This document shows positions 1 to 9,575 of a stretch of 64,000 bases of DNA, piece by piece (the first letter of the stretch is position 1; each line of letters opens with the position of its first letter). The stretch is from NCBI RefSeq assembly GCF_900184935.1, contig NZ_FXYE01000002.1, positions 1,417,501-1,481,500 on the forward strand. Direction: 5' to 3'. Both the position numbers and the translations under genes were made by a program. Source of the DNA: Actibacterium lipolyticum (GTDB taxonomy: Bacteria > Pseudomonadota > Alphaproteobacteria > Rhodobacterales > Rhodobacteraceae). Below the pieces are notes generated by a model. It saw only the letters and a program-made list of their open reading frames with translations. It did not search any database and was not told the DNA's origin.

Positions 1-651
1 GGTCACCGCATGCATCGCGTCAAACCGAATGGCAAAGCCCGACGCAAACAGATCACGGATCGCGGCGAAGTCGAAAAGGCTTTCCATCAGCTCTTTATAG
101 TCAGCGACAGGGTCGACCACGTCGACCAGCATGTCCCCCAGTTGGGTTTCGCCAACCTTCGACAGGTCCACATCATGCGCTTCCATTATAAGGTACTCGG
201 AAATGTCCTGTGTGGAGGCGAATATCCGGGCAGTGACATCTTCGGGCGCAGGGCCGCCGTTGGCGATGTTGTACTTCACACCGAAATCTTCGTCCGGGCC
301 GCCGGGGTTGTGGCTGGCCGACATGATAAGGCCGCCATCTGCCTTACGCTTGCGGATCAGGTTAGAGGCCGCAGGCGTGGACAGCAGCGCATCTTGCCCG
401 ACGATCACCTTAGCCGCACCACTTGCCGCGGCCATTCGCAAAATCACCTGCGCGGCGCGATCATTGAAATAGCGCCCGTCCCCGCCCAGCACCAAGGTCT
501 TGCCCTGAACGCCACCGATCCCATTCCAAACAGCCTGAACGAAGTTCTCTAGGTAATGAGGTTCCATGAAGATCCGCGTCTTTTTACGCAGGCCGGATGT
601 GCCGGGCTTTTGCCCCTCAATCGGCTGGGTCTTCACGGTGGTAACGGTCAT
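1..651 (-). CDS. pgm: Phosphoglucomutase (alpha-D-glucose phosphate-specific), C-terminus cut off by window edge
   Basis: Interconverts glucose-1-phosphate and glucose-6-phosphate in the cytoplasm, linking glycolysis to polysaccharide and sugar-nucleotide synthesis. The 217 visible residues are the N-terminal part. The N-terminus carries EGQKPGTSGLRKK, typical of the PGM1-like class. The catalytic phosphoserine loop reads SASHNPGG. The start is the ATG at 651-649; the reading frame stays open to base 1, so the rest of the protein (roughly 540 residues in the family) lies outside the window. It is transcribed in the same direction as the bet genes but separated from betA by about 146 bp, so it is probably a separate unit. 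Confidence 0.93.
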   Translation of the reverse strand, partial: MTVTTVKTQPIEGQKPGTSGLRKKTRIFMEPHYLENFVQAVWNGIGGVQGKTLVLGGDGRYFNDRAAQVILRMAAASGAAKVIVGQDALLSTPAASNLIRKRKADGGLIMSASHNPGGPDEDFGVKYNIANGGPAPEDVTARIFASTQDISEYLIMEAHDVDLSKVGETQLGDMLVDVVDPVADYKELMESLFDFAAIRDLFASGFAIRFDAMHAVT

Positions 652-733
652 TCGGCTAATCCCTCGTCTCAATCACATTGGCCGCTTGGCCCCTCTGGGC
701 TTAACGGCGGTTTGTTGCAGGTTTGTATCATAG

Positions 734-756
734 CCCCGGAAGGTCAATGACCGGGG
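734..756 (-). terminator. Stem-loop after betA, possible terminator
   Basis: An inverted repeat (CCCC, then GGTC-AAT-GACC, then GGGG) lies about 40 bp past the betA stop and before pgm. There is no clear U-tract on the minus strand, so it may be a processing or weak termination hairpin rather than a classic intrinsic terminator. Confidence 0.35.
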
Positions 757-797
757 TGCAGAAAACCGCAACGATTGTGAAAGGGTTCCGGGTGGGA

Positions 798-2456
798 TCA
801 GCGTTGGCGGTTCTGCCAATCGGGGTGAATCCAAGGTTCATCATTGGCGGGTGCCAACGGCGTGCGGCCCAAGATGTGATCCGCCGCCTTTTCCCCAACC
901 ATTATAGAGGGCGCATTCAGGTTGCCGTTTGTAACGCGCGGAAAGATCGAACTGTCGGCCAACCGCAGCCCATCCACGCCAATGACGCGGGCCTCTGGAT
1001 CAACTACCGCCATCGGGTCATCCCTGCGCCCCATTCGTGCGGTGCCGCAGGGGTGATAGGCGCTTTCAGCGTGTTCGCGGATAAAGCCGTCAATCTCATC
1101 ATCGCGCTGTACATCTGCGCCGGGCTGGATTTCGTGTTTGACGAAAGGCTTGAACGCCTCTTGGCCAAACACTTCACGCGTTAGGCGGATACAGGTGCGG
1201 AAATCCTCCCAGTCTTGCGGGTCGGACATATAGTTGAAAAAGATCTTCGGCGCGTCGTTCGGGTCGGATGACCGCAAAGTCACCGCCCCCCGGCTAGCCG
1301 ACCGCATCGGGCCGACATGCGCCTGAAACCCGTGCCCTTCGGCAGCCGCCTTGCCGTCATACCGCACAGCAATCGGCAGGAAGTGATATTGGATGTCCGG
1401 GTATTCCACCCCAGCGCGCGATCGGATGAACGCCGCGCTTTCGAACTGGTTCGATGCGCCAAGCCCGGTTTTGGTGAACAACCACTGTGCCCCTATCATC
1501 GCTTTGGAGAAGATGTTCCAATGCTTGAACAGCGTGATGGGCTGACTTGCAGCCATCTGCAGATAAACCTCTAGATGGTCCTGAAGGTTCTGCCCGACAC
1601 CAGCGCGATCAGCGACGACATCAATCCCATGTTCCGCCAAATGCGCCGCCGGGCCGATACCCGACAGCATCAACAGCTTGGGCGAGTTAACCGACGATGC
1701 CGCCACGATGACCTCGTCCCGGGCGCGGATCACCTCGACCTTGTCACCGCGCGAAACCTCTACGCCCACGGCGCGGCCGTTTTCGATCACGACCTTACGG
1801 GCGAACGCGCGGACAAGATCACAGTTCGGGCGTTTTAATGCAGGCTTCAGATAGGCATTGGCGGCAGACCAGCGTCGGCCTTTCCAGACCGTTTGCTCCA
1901 TCGGGCCAAAGCCTTCTTGCTTTTGCCCATTATAATCGTCGGTGGTTTCGTACCCTGCCTGACGCCCCGCATCGACAAAAGCCTGAAACAGCGGGTTCGC
2001 ACGCGGACCGCGCGTTACATGAAGTGGGCCATCTTTGCCCCGCCAACCGGCATCGCCGCCGTGACCGCCCGAATGCCAATGCTCCATCCGTTTGAAATAC
2101 GGAAGCACATCCGCATAGGCCCAGCCATCCGCGCCGCTTTCGGCCCAATGGTCAAAGTCCCGCGCGTGACCGCGCACATAGACCATCCCGTTGATCGACG
2201 ACGATCCACCAACGACCTTGCCGCGCGGTGTGGCCAAACGGCGACCACCCAGATGCGGTTCAGGTTCTGACTGATAGCCCCAGTCATAGCGCGACATGTT
2301 CATCGGATAAGACAACGCAGCAGGCATCTGAATAAACGGGCCCGCATCCGTGCCACCGTGTTCGATGACCAAAACGGATTTCCCCGCCTCGGCCAACCGA
2401 TACGCCATGGCGCAGCCCGCGCTGCCTGCCCCGATGATTACAAAATCAGCTTCCAT
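798..2456 (-). CDS. betA: Choline dehydrogenase (GMC oxidoreductase)
   Basis: Oxidises choline to betaine aldehyde (and can act on the aldehyde), feeding glycine betaine synthesis for osmoprotection or catabolism; membrane-associated FAD enzyme. The 552-residue product has the family's usual length. It shows the N-terminal dinucleotide-binding motif GAGSAGC near residues 8-14, the GMC signature region [14 protein letters not shown] around residue 83, and the C-terminal catalytic stretch [11 protein letters not shown] with the active-site His. It is the last gene of betI-betC-betB-betA, 18 bp after betB, so cotranscription is expected. Regulation is inferred to be by the BetI encoded at the head of the operon. 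No truncation or frameshift is seen. Confidence 0.96.
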   Translation of the reverse strand: MEADFVIIGAGSAGCAMAYRLAEAGKSVLVIEHGGTDAGPFIQMPAALSYPMNMSRYDWGYQSEPEPHLGGRRLATPRGKVVGGSSSINGMVYVRGHARDFDHWAESGADGWAYADVLPYFKRMEHWHSGGHGGDAGWRGKDGPLHVTRGPRANPLFQAFVDAGRQAGYETTDDYNGQKQEGFGPMEQTVWKGRRWSAANAYLKPALKRPNCDLVRAFARKVVIENGRAVGVEVSRGDKVEVIRARDEVIVAASSVNSPKLLMLSGIGPAAHLAEHGIDVVADRAGVGQNLQDHLEVYLQMAASQPITLFKHWNIFSKAMIGAQWLFTKTGLGASNQFESAAFIRSRAGVEYPDIQYHFLPIAVRYDGKAAAEGHGFQAHVGPMRSASRGAVTLRSSDPNDAPKIFFNYMSDPQDWEDFRTCIRLTREVFGQEAFKPFVKHEIQPGADVQRDDEIDGFIREHAESAYHPCGTARMGRRDDPMAVVDPEARVIGVDGLRLADSSIFPRVTNGNLNAPSIMVGEKAADHILGRTPLAPANDEPWIHPDWQNRQR

Positions 2457-2474
2457 GCCTTGCCCCGCGCCCCC

Positions 2475-3932
2475 TTAGAAAGGAGCGTCCACTTTCCCCA
2501 TCGCCACATAGACGGATTTCAGTTGCGAATAGTGTTCGATCGCGGCCTTAGAGTTTTCGCGCCCAACGCCCGATTGCTTGACCCCACCGAACGGAGCCTC
2601 AACCGGCGCAAGGTTATAGGTGTTGATCCAACAGCTGCCGGCCTCCAACTTGCCAATCACGCGGTGGCCGCGCGTCAGATCCCGGGTGAACACACCGGCG
2701 GCCAGACCAAAGGCTGTGTCGTTGGCGCGGGTGATGACTTCATCCTCATCTTCGAAATCCAGAACGGCCATCACTGGGCCAAAGATTTCTTCGCGCGCGA
2801 TGGTCATGCCATCGGTCACATCGGCAAAGACTGTGGGTTCCAGAAAGAAGCCATCGCGCTGAACCCGGTTACCGCCTGATACCAGCCGTGCGCCTTCTTC
2901 GACGCCCTTCGCGATATAACCTTCAACGATTTCCAACTGGCGCTGGCTGACCATCGGGCCAAAACTTGTCGCCTCGTCCATCGGGTCGCCGATCACAGCG
3001 GTGGCAAGACGTTCTTTCAGGCGCGTAAGGAAGGCTTCTTTGATGCCCTTTTGCACAAACACGCGCGTGCCGTTCGAACAGACCTGCCCCGAGGAATAGA
3101 AATTCCCAAGGATTGCGCCGCCGACGGCATCTTCGATATCGGCATCATCGAATACGATTAGGGGGGATTTGCCGCCCAGTTCCATCGTGACGTGCTTCAT
3201 CTCTCCGGCGGCAGCGGCATAGACCTTGCGCCCTGTGGGAACCGAACCAGTAAGGGAAACCTTATCGACCCGCGGATCCGTCACCAGCGCAGCACCAACA
3301 TCGCCCAAGCCCTGCACCACGTTGAACAGGCCCACAGGCGCGCCTGCTTCGATCATGATCTCGGCCACTTTCAACGCGCAAAGCGGCGTGGTTTCGGATG
3401 GCTTGAACACCATCGCGTTGCCACATGCCAACGCGGGCGATGCTTTCCAACAGGCGATCTGGGTGGGGTAGTTCCACGCGCCGATCCCAACGCAAACGCC
3501 AAGCGGTTCGCGCACTGTATATATAAAGTCATCGCCAAGCTGGATGTGCTCGCCCGTCAGGCTGCCTGCCAGGCCGCCGAAATATTCCAACGCATCCGCG
3601 CCCGACGTCGCATCAGCGACCAGCGTTTCCTGCAACGGCTTGCCGGTGTCATAGGTTTCCAGAACCGACAGGTCGCGGTTGCGGTCGCGAATGATATCCG
3701 ACGCACGGCGCAAAACACGGCCCCGTTCGGTGCCTGTCCAACTGGCCCATTCGGCCTGCGCAGCCCGCGCGCTTTCCAACGCGGCATCGATCACGGCAGG
3801 CGTGGCGGAATGGACGCGCGCGACAACCTCGCCCGTGGCGGGATAGATCACGTCGATGGGCGTTCCGGCCTCATCTTCTAGATATTGACCATTCACAAAA
3901 TGGCTGGCGGTGGGTTGGCAGCGTAGGGTCAC
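2475..3932 (-). CDS. betB: Betaine aldehyde dehydrogenase
   Basis: NAD(P)-dependent aldehyde dehydrogenase that converts betaine aldehyde to glycine betaine, the second step after BetA. I place the start at the GTG at 3932: it is preceded by GGAGG with a 7-nt spacer and gives 485 residues beginning (M)[11 protein letters not shown], as in other BetB proteins. A longer reading from an ATG at 3983 would overlap betC and has no good ribosome site. The active-site Glu lies in ELGGKSP, the nucleophilic Cys in GQVCSNGTR, and a [11 protein letters not shown] cofactor-loop motif is present. It sits between betC (22-bp gap) and betA (18-bp gap) in the same operon. Confidence 0.96.
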   Translation of the reverse strand: MTLRCQPTASHFVNGQYLEDEAGTPIDVIYPATGEVVARVHSATPAVIDAALESARAAQAEWASWTGTERGRVLRRASDIIRDRNRDLSVLETYDTGKPLQETLVADATSGADALEYFGGLAGSLTGEHIQLGDDFIYTVREPLGVCVGIGAWNYPTQIACWKASPALACGNAMVFKPSETTPLCALKVAEIMIEAGAPVGLFNVVQGLGDVGAALVTDPRVDKVSLTGSVPTGRKVYAAAAGEMKHVTMELGGKSPLIVFDDADIEDAVGGAILGNFYSSGQVCSNGTRVFVQKGIKEAFLTRLKERLATAVIGDPMDEATSFGPMVSQRQLEIVEGYIAKGVEEGARLVSGGNRVQRDGFFLEPTVFADVTDGMTIAREEIFGPVMAVLDFEDEDEVITRANDTAFGLAAGVFTRDLTRGHRVIGKLEAGSCWINTYNLAPVEAPFGGVKQSGVGRENSKAAIEHYSQLKSVYVAMGKVDAPF

Positions 3933-3954
3933 GGCTGTGCCTCCGGTATTAGTG

Positions 3955-5469
3955 TCATTCGCCGCGCGGATAGCGCGCGTCATCTTCGACGTTGTTCAGA
4001 TCCATGTGGTTGCGCATGTAGCGTTCAGACGCTTTTTGCAGCGGCTGATAATCCCACGGGTAATAGCCACCTTGGCGCAGCGCCTCGTACACCACCCAAC
4101 GGCGGGCTTGGCTTTCGCGCACGGCGGCATCGAATGTTTCCAAATCCCACCGCGCTTCGGACTTGGCACGCAGGGAGTTCAGCGTGCCAGCATGATCCGG
4201 GTCATCGGCAAGGTTGGTCAGTTCATGCGGGTCGGCGTCCAGATCAAAAAGCTGATCCGGGTCCAGACTGCAGCGGTTGTATTTCCACTTACCATAGCGC
4301 AGCGAAACCAGTGGGGCGTAAGACGCCTCTGCGGCGTATTCCATTGCAACCGGGGCAGTGCGTTCCACCCCATTGGCCAATGGCACAAGCGTTTCGCCAT
4401 CCGTCCACGGCGCGACCTCTTCCATCGAGATTCCGGCCAGATCGCACAGCGTTGGCGTGACATCGATGTTGGACACCGGTGTTTCAACCAGCGAAGGTTT
4501 CAACCCCGGCGCGGCGATCATCATCGGAACGCGGGCGGACCCTTCGTAGAAGCACATTTTGAACCACAGCCCACGTTCGCCCAGCATATCGCCGTGGTCA
4601 GACACGAAATAGATGATCGTGTCTTCGGTCTGCCGCGTGCCATCCAACGCCTCCATGATCTCGCCGATCTTGTCATCGAGGTATGAGATGTTGGCGAAAT
4701 AGGCGCGGCGGGAACGGCGAATGTCTTCTTCGGTGATGTCGAAGTTGCGCCAGTCGTTGGCATCAAAGATGCGCTTGGCGTGGGGGTCGTGGTCGTCATA
4801 GTCCATCGCTGGGACTTCGGGCAGCAGATGCTCGCAATCCTCGTACAGATCCCAATACTTCTTACGCGCCACGTATGGATCATGCGGGTGGGTAAAGCTG
4901 ACGGTCAGGCACCATGGGCGGTCATCCTTGCCCCGTGCCAGATCGTAAACCTTGCGGGTCGCGTTATAGGCAACCTCGTCATCATATTCCATCTGGTTGG
5001 AAATCTCGGCCACGCCCGCGCCGGTGACGGACCCCATGTTGTGATACCACCAATCGATCCGCTCGCCCGGTTTGCGGTAATCTGGTGTCCAGCCGAAATC
5101 GGCGGGGTAGATATCCGTCGTCAGACGCTCTTCGAACCCGTGCAACTGATCCGGGCCGACGAAATGCATCTTACCCGATAGACACGTCTGATACCCAGCG
5201 CGGCGCAGGTGGTGGGCATAGGTCGGGATGTCCGACGCAAATTCAGCCGCGTTGTCGTAAACGCGCGTGCGGCTGGGAAGCTGCCCTGACATGAAACTGG
5301 CCCGCCCCGGCGCACACAGAGGGGACGCGGTATAACAGTTGCGAAACCGCACCGACCGCGCGGCCAGCTTTTTCAGGTTTGGCGCATGCAACCATTCCGC
5401 CGGACCATCCGGGAACAGCGTACCGTTCAGCTGATCAACCATCAGGATAAGAATATTCGGCTGCTTCAT
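3955..5469 (-). CDS. betC: Choline-sulfatase
   Basis: Hydrolyses choline-O-sulfate to choline and sulfate, so the cell can use this abundant marine and plant osmolyte as a source of choline for BetA/BetB. The 504-residue protein is a sulfatase: the formylglycine motif C-x-P-x-R appears as CAPGR with Cys52 as the residue expected to be converted, and the N-terminal metal-binding Asp lies in LILMVDQ. The C-terminal region, with [20 protein letters not shown], fits choline-sulfatases in particular. Its start codon overlaps the betI stop as ATGA, indicating translational coupling. The betI-betC-betB-betA order is the one known from Sinorhizobium. Confidence 0.94.
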   Translation of the reverse strand: MKQPNILILMVDQLNGTLFPDGPAEWLHAPNLKKLAARSVRFRNCYTASPLCAPGRASFMSGQLPSRTRVYDNAAEFASDIPTYAHHLRRAGYQTCLSGKMHFVGPDQLHGFEERLTTDIYPADFGWTPDYRKPGERIDWWYHNMGSVTGAGVAEISNQMEYDDEVAYNATRKVYDLARGKDDRPWCLTVSFTHPHDPYVARKKYWDLYEDCEHLLPEVPAMDYDDHDPHAKRIFDANDWRNFDITEEDIRRSRRAYFANISYLDDKIGEIMEALDGTRQTEDTIIYFVSDHGDMLGERGLWFKMCFYEGSARVPMMIAAPGLKPSLVETPVSNIDVTPTLCDLAGISMEEVAPWTDGETLVPLANGVERTAPVAMEYAAEASYAPLVSLRYGKWKYNRCSLDPDQLFDLDADPHELTNLADDPDHAGTLNSLRAKSEARWDLETFDAAVRESQARRWVVYEALRQGGYYPWDYQPLQKASERYMRNHMDLNNVEDDARYPRGE

Positions 5470-6053
5470 TTTGCACCTTTCAGACGCAAGGACATATCAA
5501 GGTAATCAACGACCATCGCCGTGGTGCCCAAACGGCCCAAGGCTTCGTTGCGCAGGGCCTGCCGGATGTACAAACCATCGATCATCGCAGCCAACCCTTG
5601 GGCAACTTCTGGGGCCGAATTGCCAACCAAGGGGCGCAGATTGAACACCAGATTCGAATGCAGGCGGCGTTGATAGACGCGCAAAAGCCGCCCAGCTTGG
5701 CTTGAATTTTGTGCAAGCACATAGAAATTCAGCCACGCGCTGATGACTTCTGGCTGGAAATTTTCTTCGGAAAAGCTGGCACGGATGATCGCCTCGATCC
5801 GCTCATGAGGCGTTTTTGCGCCCTGCAATTCCACCTTAACCGAGGCGCCGAAAACTGCCAAAATATGACGCATCGCGGCAAGGAAGATGTTGTCTTTGCT
5901 GCCAAAATAGTGATGCGCCAGCGCACTGGACATACCCGCGCGTTTGGCGATCTGACCGACCGTCACCTCAAGCGAACCCGCCTCGCCGATTTCGGCGATC
6001 GTGGCCTGCACCAGCGCACTTCGGCGGATGGGCTCCATTCCGATCTTTGGCAT
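5466..6053 (-). CDS. betI: Transcriptional repressor BetI (TetR family)
   Basis: TetR-type, choline-responsive repressor of the bet genes. The start is the ATG at 6053, giving 195 residues and the characteristic BetI N-terminus MPKIGMEPIRR. A longer frame up to 6137 would run into the divergent choX gene and lacks homology to BetI. The DNA-binding helix-turn-helix spans roughly residues 20-55 (VGQIAKRAGMSSALAHHYFG). It heads the betICBA operon, 78 bp from the divergent choX. The intergenic region contains an imperfect palindrome that is the likely operator, implying control of both the catabolic operon and the importer. Confidence 0.94.
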   Translation of the reverse strand: MPKIGMEPIRRSALVQATIAEIGEAGSLEVTVGQIAKRAGMSSALAHHYFGSKDNIFLAAMRHILAVFGASVKVELQGAKTPHERIEAIIRASFSEENFQPEVISAWLNFYVLAQNSSQAGRLLRVYQRRLHSNLVFNLRPLVGNSAPEVAQGLAAMIDGLYIRQALRNEALGRLGTTAMVVDYLDMSLRLKGAK

Positions 6054-6093
6054 CGATCCTCTCAAAGCAGTTGTATTTCGAGGTAGGGCAGTT

Positions 6094-6113
6094 TTAATTA
6101 ACTCGTCAATCAA
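6094..6113. promoter_or_regulatory. Candidate BetI operator between betI and choX
   Basis: TTAATTAA-CTCG-TCAATCAA is an imperfect inverted repeat (6 of 8 positions symmetric) centred in the 78-bp divergent gap. Its AT-rich, TTGA-type half-sites suit a TetR-family dimer such as BetI. The function is inferred from position. Confidence 0.5.
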
Positions 6114-6131
6114 AAAAACAGGGAGCTCAAC

Positions 6132-7049
6132 ATGCATCTCAAATCCACAGTTTCAGCCGCGGCGCTGGTTCTTGTTGCCGGACAAGCCTTGGCAAATTGC
6201 GAAGAAGTCGTGTTTTCTGATGTGGGCTGGACCGACATCACAACCACCACTTCCGCCACCAAACAGGTGATCGAAGCCCTTGGTTATGACGTCGACGTCA
6301 AGGTTCTGTCTGTGCCAGTGACCTTTGCCTCGCTTGAAAGCGACGATGTAGACATCTTCCTTGGCAACTGGATGCCTGCACAAGCTGGCGCAATCGGCCC
6401 CTATCTGGATAGCGGCGAGATTGAATCGGTTGCCGTAAACCTTGAAGGCACCAAATACACGCTGGCCGTGCCCGCCTATACATACGAAGCTGGCCTGAAA
6501 ACCTATGCAGACATCGCCAAGTTCCGCGACGAGCTGGACGAAAAGATCTACGGCATTGAGCCCGGCAACGAAGGCAACGCCTATCTTGTAAGCCTGGCCG
6601 AAGCGAACACTCACGGTCTTGGTGGTTTCGAGGTGGTCGAAAGCTCCGAACAGGGGATGCTGGCACAGGTTGGCCGCGCCGTTAAGAAAGACGAACACGT
6701 CGTCTTCCTTGGCTGGGAACCGCACCCGATGAACTCCACCTACGATCTGAAATACCTGACCGGCGGCGAAGACTTCTTTGGCGGTGAAGGCGTCGTTCAC
6801 ACAGTAACGCGCAAAGGTTACGCCGAAGAGTGCCCGAATATCGGCAAACTGCTGGCCAACCTAAAATTCAGCCTGCCGATGGAAAACGAAATCATGGGCA
6901 AGATCTTGGTTGATGGCGAAGAAGCCGATGACGCGACCATGGCTTGGATGAAGGCGAACGGTTCGGTTCTGGACGCATGGCTTGACGGTGTGACCACCAA
7001 AGACGGCCAAGACGGCCTTGCCGCTGTAAAAGCCGAATTCGGCCTTTAA
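6132..7049 (+). CDS. choX: Choline ABC transporter periplasmic binding protein
   Basis: High-affinity periplasmic choline receptor of the ChoXWV importer. The 305-residue precursor has a signal peptide ending near ALANC. The ligand box described for Sinorhizobium ChoX (Trp43, Asp45, Trp90, Tyr119, Asn156, Trp205, from memory) is reproduced with a constant offset of 10: Trp33, Asp35, Trp80, Tyr109, Asn146 and Trp195 are all present. This supports choline rather than glycine betaine as ligand. It is first in choX-choW-choV, is preceded by GGGAG before the ATG, and is followed by a stem-loop that may raise its expression relative to the permease. Confidence 0.95.
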   Translation: MHLKSTVSAAALVLVAGQALANCEEVVFSDVGWTDITTTTSATKQVIEALGYDVDVKVLSVPVTFASLESDDVDIFLGNWMPAQAGAIGPYLDSGEIESVAVNLEGTKYTLAVPAYTYEAGLKTYADIAKFRDELDEKIYGIEPGNEGNAYLVSLAEANTHGLGGFEVVESSEQGMLAQVGRAVKKDEHVVFLGWEPHPMNSTYDLKYLTGGEDFFGGEGVVHTVTRKGYAEECPNIGKLLANLKFSLPMENEIMGKILVDGEEADDATMAWMKANGSVLDAWLDGVTTKDGQDGLAAVKAEFGL

Positions 7050-7061
7050 TCACAAAATCGG

Positions 7062-7091
7062 AAACGCCCGCCCCATCTGAGGCGGGCGTTT
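7062..7091 (+). terminator. Intercistronic stem-loop choX/choW (attenuator or mRNA stabiliser)
   Basis: A perfect 11-bp stem (AAACGCCCGCC / GGCGGGCGTTT) with an 8-nt loop starts 13 bp after the choX stop. Only a short T-run follows. In SBP-first ABC operons such hairpins typically protect the upstream message or partly terminate transcription. Confidence 0.7.
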
Positions 7092-7124
7092 CACCATGAC
7101 GACTAATAACAACAGGGGTGACGG

Positions 7125-7958
7125 ATGGACTGGCTGACAGACCATAAAATACCGGTCGGAAAAACGGCGAAGACCGTGTTCGACTGGCTCCAAGATCATG
7201 GCGCGGGCTTCTTTGACGGGCTTGCCGCGATGATGGAGGCGCTGATCGACGGGATTTTGTGGATAATGCAAACGCCCCATCCGCTGGTCGTGATCGGCTT
7301 CTTCGTTGCCTTGGCGTGGTATCTTCAACGCAGCTGGAAAACCGCGCTGTTCGTGGCGCTGGGGTTTCTGTTCATCCTGAACCAAGACTATTGGGAAGAA
7401 ACGACTGAAAGCCTAACGCTGGTCCTGTCTGCCTGCGTCGTCTGTATGGCTGTGGGAACACCCATCGGCATCGCCACAGCCCACCGCCCGCGGCTGTTTC
7501 AGGCGATCCGCCCGGTGCTGGACCTTATGCAAACCCTGCCTACATTTGTTTATCTGATCCCGGCGATTGTGTTCTTTGGCATCGGCATGGTGCCCGGCCT
7601 GATCGCCACGGTGATCTTCGTTCTGCCTGCCCCGATCCGGCTGACACATCTTGGCATCAGCTCTACCCCCACCGCGTTGCTAGAGGCCGCGCGGGCATTC
7701 GGCGCGACCCCGCGCCAAACGTTGTGGAAGGTCGAACTGCCCTATGCCCTGCCTCAAATCATGGCTGGTCTGAACCAAACCATCATGCTTTCGCTTTCGA
7801 TGGTGGTTGTCGCCGCGCTGGTTGGGGCCGATGGGCTTGGCGTGCCTGTGGTGCGCGCCCTGAACCAGGTGAACACCGCGCTTGGATTTGAAAGCGGTTT
7901 CATCATCGTGGTCGTCGCGATCATTCTGGACCGTATGCTGAGGATGGAACGCAAATGA
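7125..7958 (+). CDS. choW: Choline ABC transporter permease
   Basis: Inner-membrane permease of the choline importer, of the BinPDT type related to ProW/OpuAB. The 277-residue protein has several hydrophobic segments starting near residues 52, 67 and 95. It carries the EAA-loop motif EAARAFGATPRQTLWKVELP that contacts the ATPase, and ends with the pair of helices SLSMVVVAALVGADGLG and FIIVVVAIILDR. It lies 75 bp after choX beyond the stem-loop, and its stop overlaps the choV start as ATGA. The family is certain; the substrate is inferred from choX and the bet context. Confidence 0.93.
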   Translation: MDWLTDHKIPVGKTAKTVFDWLQDHGAGFFDGLAAMMEALIDGILWIMQTPHPLVVIGFFVALAWYLQRSWKTALFVALGFLFILNQDYWEETTESLTLVLSACVVCMAVGTPIGIATAHRPRLFQAIRPVLDLMQTLPTFVYLIPAIVFFGIGMVPGLIATVIFVLPAPIRLTHLGISSTPTALLEAARAFGATPRQTLWKVELPYALPQIMAGLNQTIMLSLSMVVVAALVGADGLGVPVVRALNQVNTALGFESGFIIVVVAIILDRMLRMERK

Positions 7959-8971
7959 CCAAAGCTGTTGAATTCGACAACGTCTCCATCGTGTTTGGCG
8001 ACAAGCCTGAAGCGGCCCTGCCCCTTATGGACGCCGGCCAATCCCGCGCCGAGGTGCAAGAGCAAACATCCCAAGTTCTGGGCGTTCACGACTGTTCGCT
8101 AAGCGTGGATGAAGGCGAAATCCTTGTGCTGATGGGCCTGTCCGGGTCTGGCAAATCCACCCTGCTGCGGGCCGTTAACGCATTGAACCCCGTCGTGCGC
8201 GGCGAGGTGCGGATTAACGATGGAGACCAGATGGTCAGCATCACCCACACCGCCCCCGCCGATCTGCGCCGCCTGCGCCAAACGCGGGTTGCTATGGTGT
8301 TTCAGCAATTCGGTCTGCTGCCTTGGCGCTCGGTCCGCGAAAACGCAGGGCTTGGGCTGGAACTGGCAGGCCTTAGCCGGAAAGAGGTTGCCAAACAGGT
8401 CGACAAACAGCTTGCCCTTGTGGGCTTGTCTGACTGGGCGGAACGCAAGGTCGGCGATCTGTCAGGCGGCATGCAGCAACGTGTTGGCCTTGCCCGTGCC
8501 TTTGCCACAGACGCGCCCATCCTGTTGATGGACGAACCGTTTTCCGCGCTTGATCCGCTGATCCGCACCCGGCTTCAGGATGAATTGCTGGACCTTCAGA
8601 ACGAACTAAAGCGCACGATCATCTTCGTTAGCCATGATTTGGACGAGGCGTTCAAGCTGGGCGACCGTATCGCGATTATGGAAGGCGGGCGCATCGTTCA
8701 ATGTGGCACGCCGCGTGAAATCTTCTCGGCCCCGGCGAATGAGTACGTGGCCGATTTCGTCGCCCATATGAACCCACTTGGCGTTCTGTGTGCGCGTGAC
8801 GTGCTACAACCCAGCACCGGCGCCCACACACAGACAGTGACAGCGAATGCACGAATTCAAGACGTCATGGCGCAACTGGAATCGATGGACGGTGCCGTGG
8901 GGGTAACGGAAAACGGCGCGCTGATTGGCGAGGCCACGAAAGACACCGTTCTGGCGGCGTTGATCAAGTAA
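7955..8971 (+). CDS. choV: Choline ABC transporter ATP-binding protein
   Basis: Cytoplasmic ATPase that powers ChoXW. In the 338-residue product the Walker A motif is GLSGSGKST, the signature LSGGMQQR and the Walker B LLMDEPFSALDP. A C-terminal extension of about 80 residues after the ATPase core is shorter than the tandem CBS region of ProV but resembles its remnant. Its start overlaps the choW stop by 4 bp. Its last 8 bp overlap the convergent frcK stop, so the two transcription units collide tail to tail with no spacer. Confidence 0.94.
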   Translation: MTKAVEFDNVSIVFGDKPEAALPLMDAGQSRAEVQEQTSQVLGVHDCSLSVDEGEILVLMGLSGSGKSTLLRAVNALNPVVRGEVRINDGDQMVSITHTAPADLRRLRQTRVAMVFQQFGLLPWRSVRENAGLGLELAGLSRKEVAKQVDKQLALVGLSDWAERKVGDLSGGMQQRVGLARAFATDAPILLMDEPFSALDPLIRTRLQDELLDLQNELKRTIIFVSHDLDEAFKLGDRIAIMEGGRIVQCGTPREIFSAPANEYVADFVAHMNPLGVLCARDVLQPSTGAHTQTVTANARIQDVMAQLESMDGAVGVTENGALIGEATKDTVLAALIK

Positions 8972-9575
8972 CGACAAAATCCGCGCGGCGGGAGTGTTCG
9001 ACAACCTGCCGCGCGTTTGGAATATCGTTCCCCATCGCGCGGGCCTTTGCCTGTTCGGGGGAATGGCCGTGATCCAGCCAGCGTTGGATCAACCGCCGCT
9101 CAAGCTCCTCCATCGGCACATCAAGAAACACGGTGGCATCCCAATGCTGCGCCAGATCGGCCCAGATCGGGCGATCCAACAAAAGATAGTTCCCTTCGCA
9201 CAACACGATCTTCGCCTGTGCGGGGGCAACACCTGCGCCAGCGCGGGCAAGATCAAGTTCGCGATCAAAGGTGGGATAGATGACATCGCCACCCGCCGAC
9301 AGCCGGGTAATCAAGTGGCGAAACCCCTCGGCATCGAACGTCTCGGGCGCGCCTTTGCGGGCGAATAGGCCGCGTTCTTTCAGTACCGTGTTGTCCAGAT
9401 GAAACCCATCCATCGGCACAACGCAGGCATCAGGGCCGATAGCCTTGGCCAGCGCCTCTGCGAGGGTTGATTTTCCACTGCCGGGCGCTCCGGCAATGGC
9501 AACGATTATGCGCCCCTGCCCTTGGGCAAGGGTGATCAGGCGGTCGGCCAATGCCTCGCGCCTGATCTGGTTCAT
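8964..9575 (-). CDS. frcK: Fructose-cluster nucleoside/sugar kinase-like P-loop protein FrcK
   Basis: P-loop kinase related to uridine kinase and pantothenate kinase that accompanies the FrcBCA fructose transporter in alphaproteobacteria. The true substrate is not established by the sequence. The ATG at 9575 overlaps the frcA stop (ATGA) and gives 203 residues; an upstream start at 9665 would extend far into frcA. The Walker A motif GAPGSGKST is near residue 25, followed by VVPMDGFHLDN, which is typical of the PanK/Udk-like fold, and a CEGNYLLL strand. It is the last gene of frcB-frcC-frcA-frcK, and its 3' end overlaps choV by 8 bp. Confidence 0.85.
   Translation of the reverse strand: MNQIRREALADRLITLAQGQGRIIVAIAGAPGSGKSTLAEALAKAIGPDACVVPMDGFHLDNTVLKERGLFARKGAPETFDAEGFRHLITRLSAGGDVIYPTFDRELDLARAGAGVAPAQAKIVLCEGNYLLLDRPIWADLAQHWDATVFLDVPMEELERRLIQRWLDHGHSPEQAKARAMGNDIPNARQVVEHSRRADFVVT

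Noticed and set aside
3192-3881. 229-codon plus-strand ORF opposite betB
   Set aside because: Antisense to a clear betB. Cys/Arg/His-rich composition is typical of reverse-frame reading in GC-rich genes.
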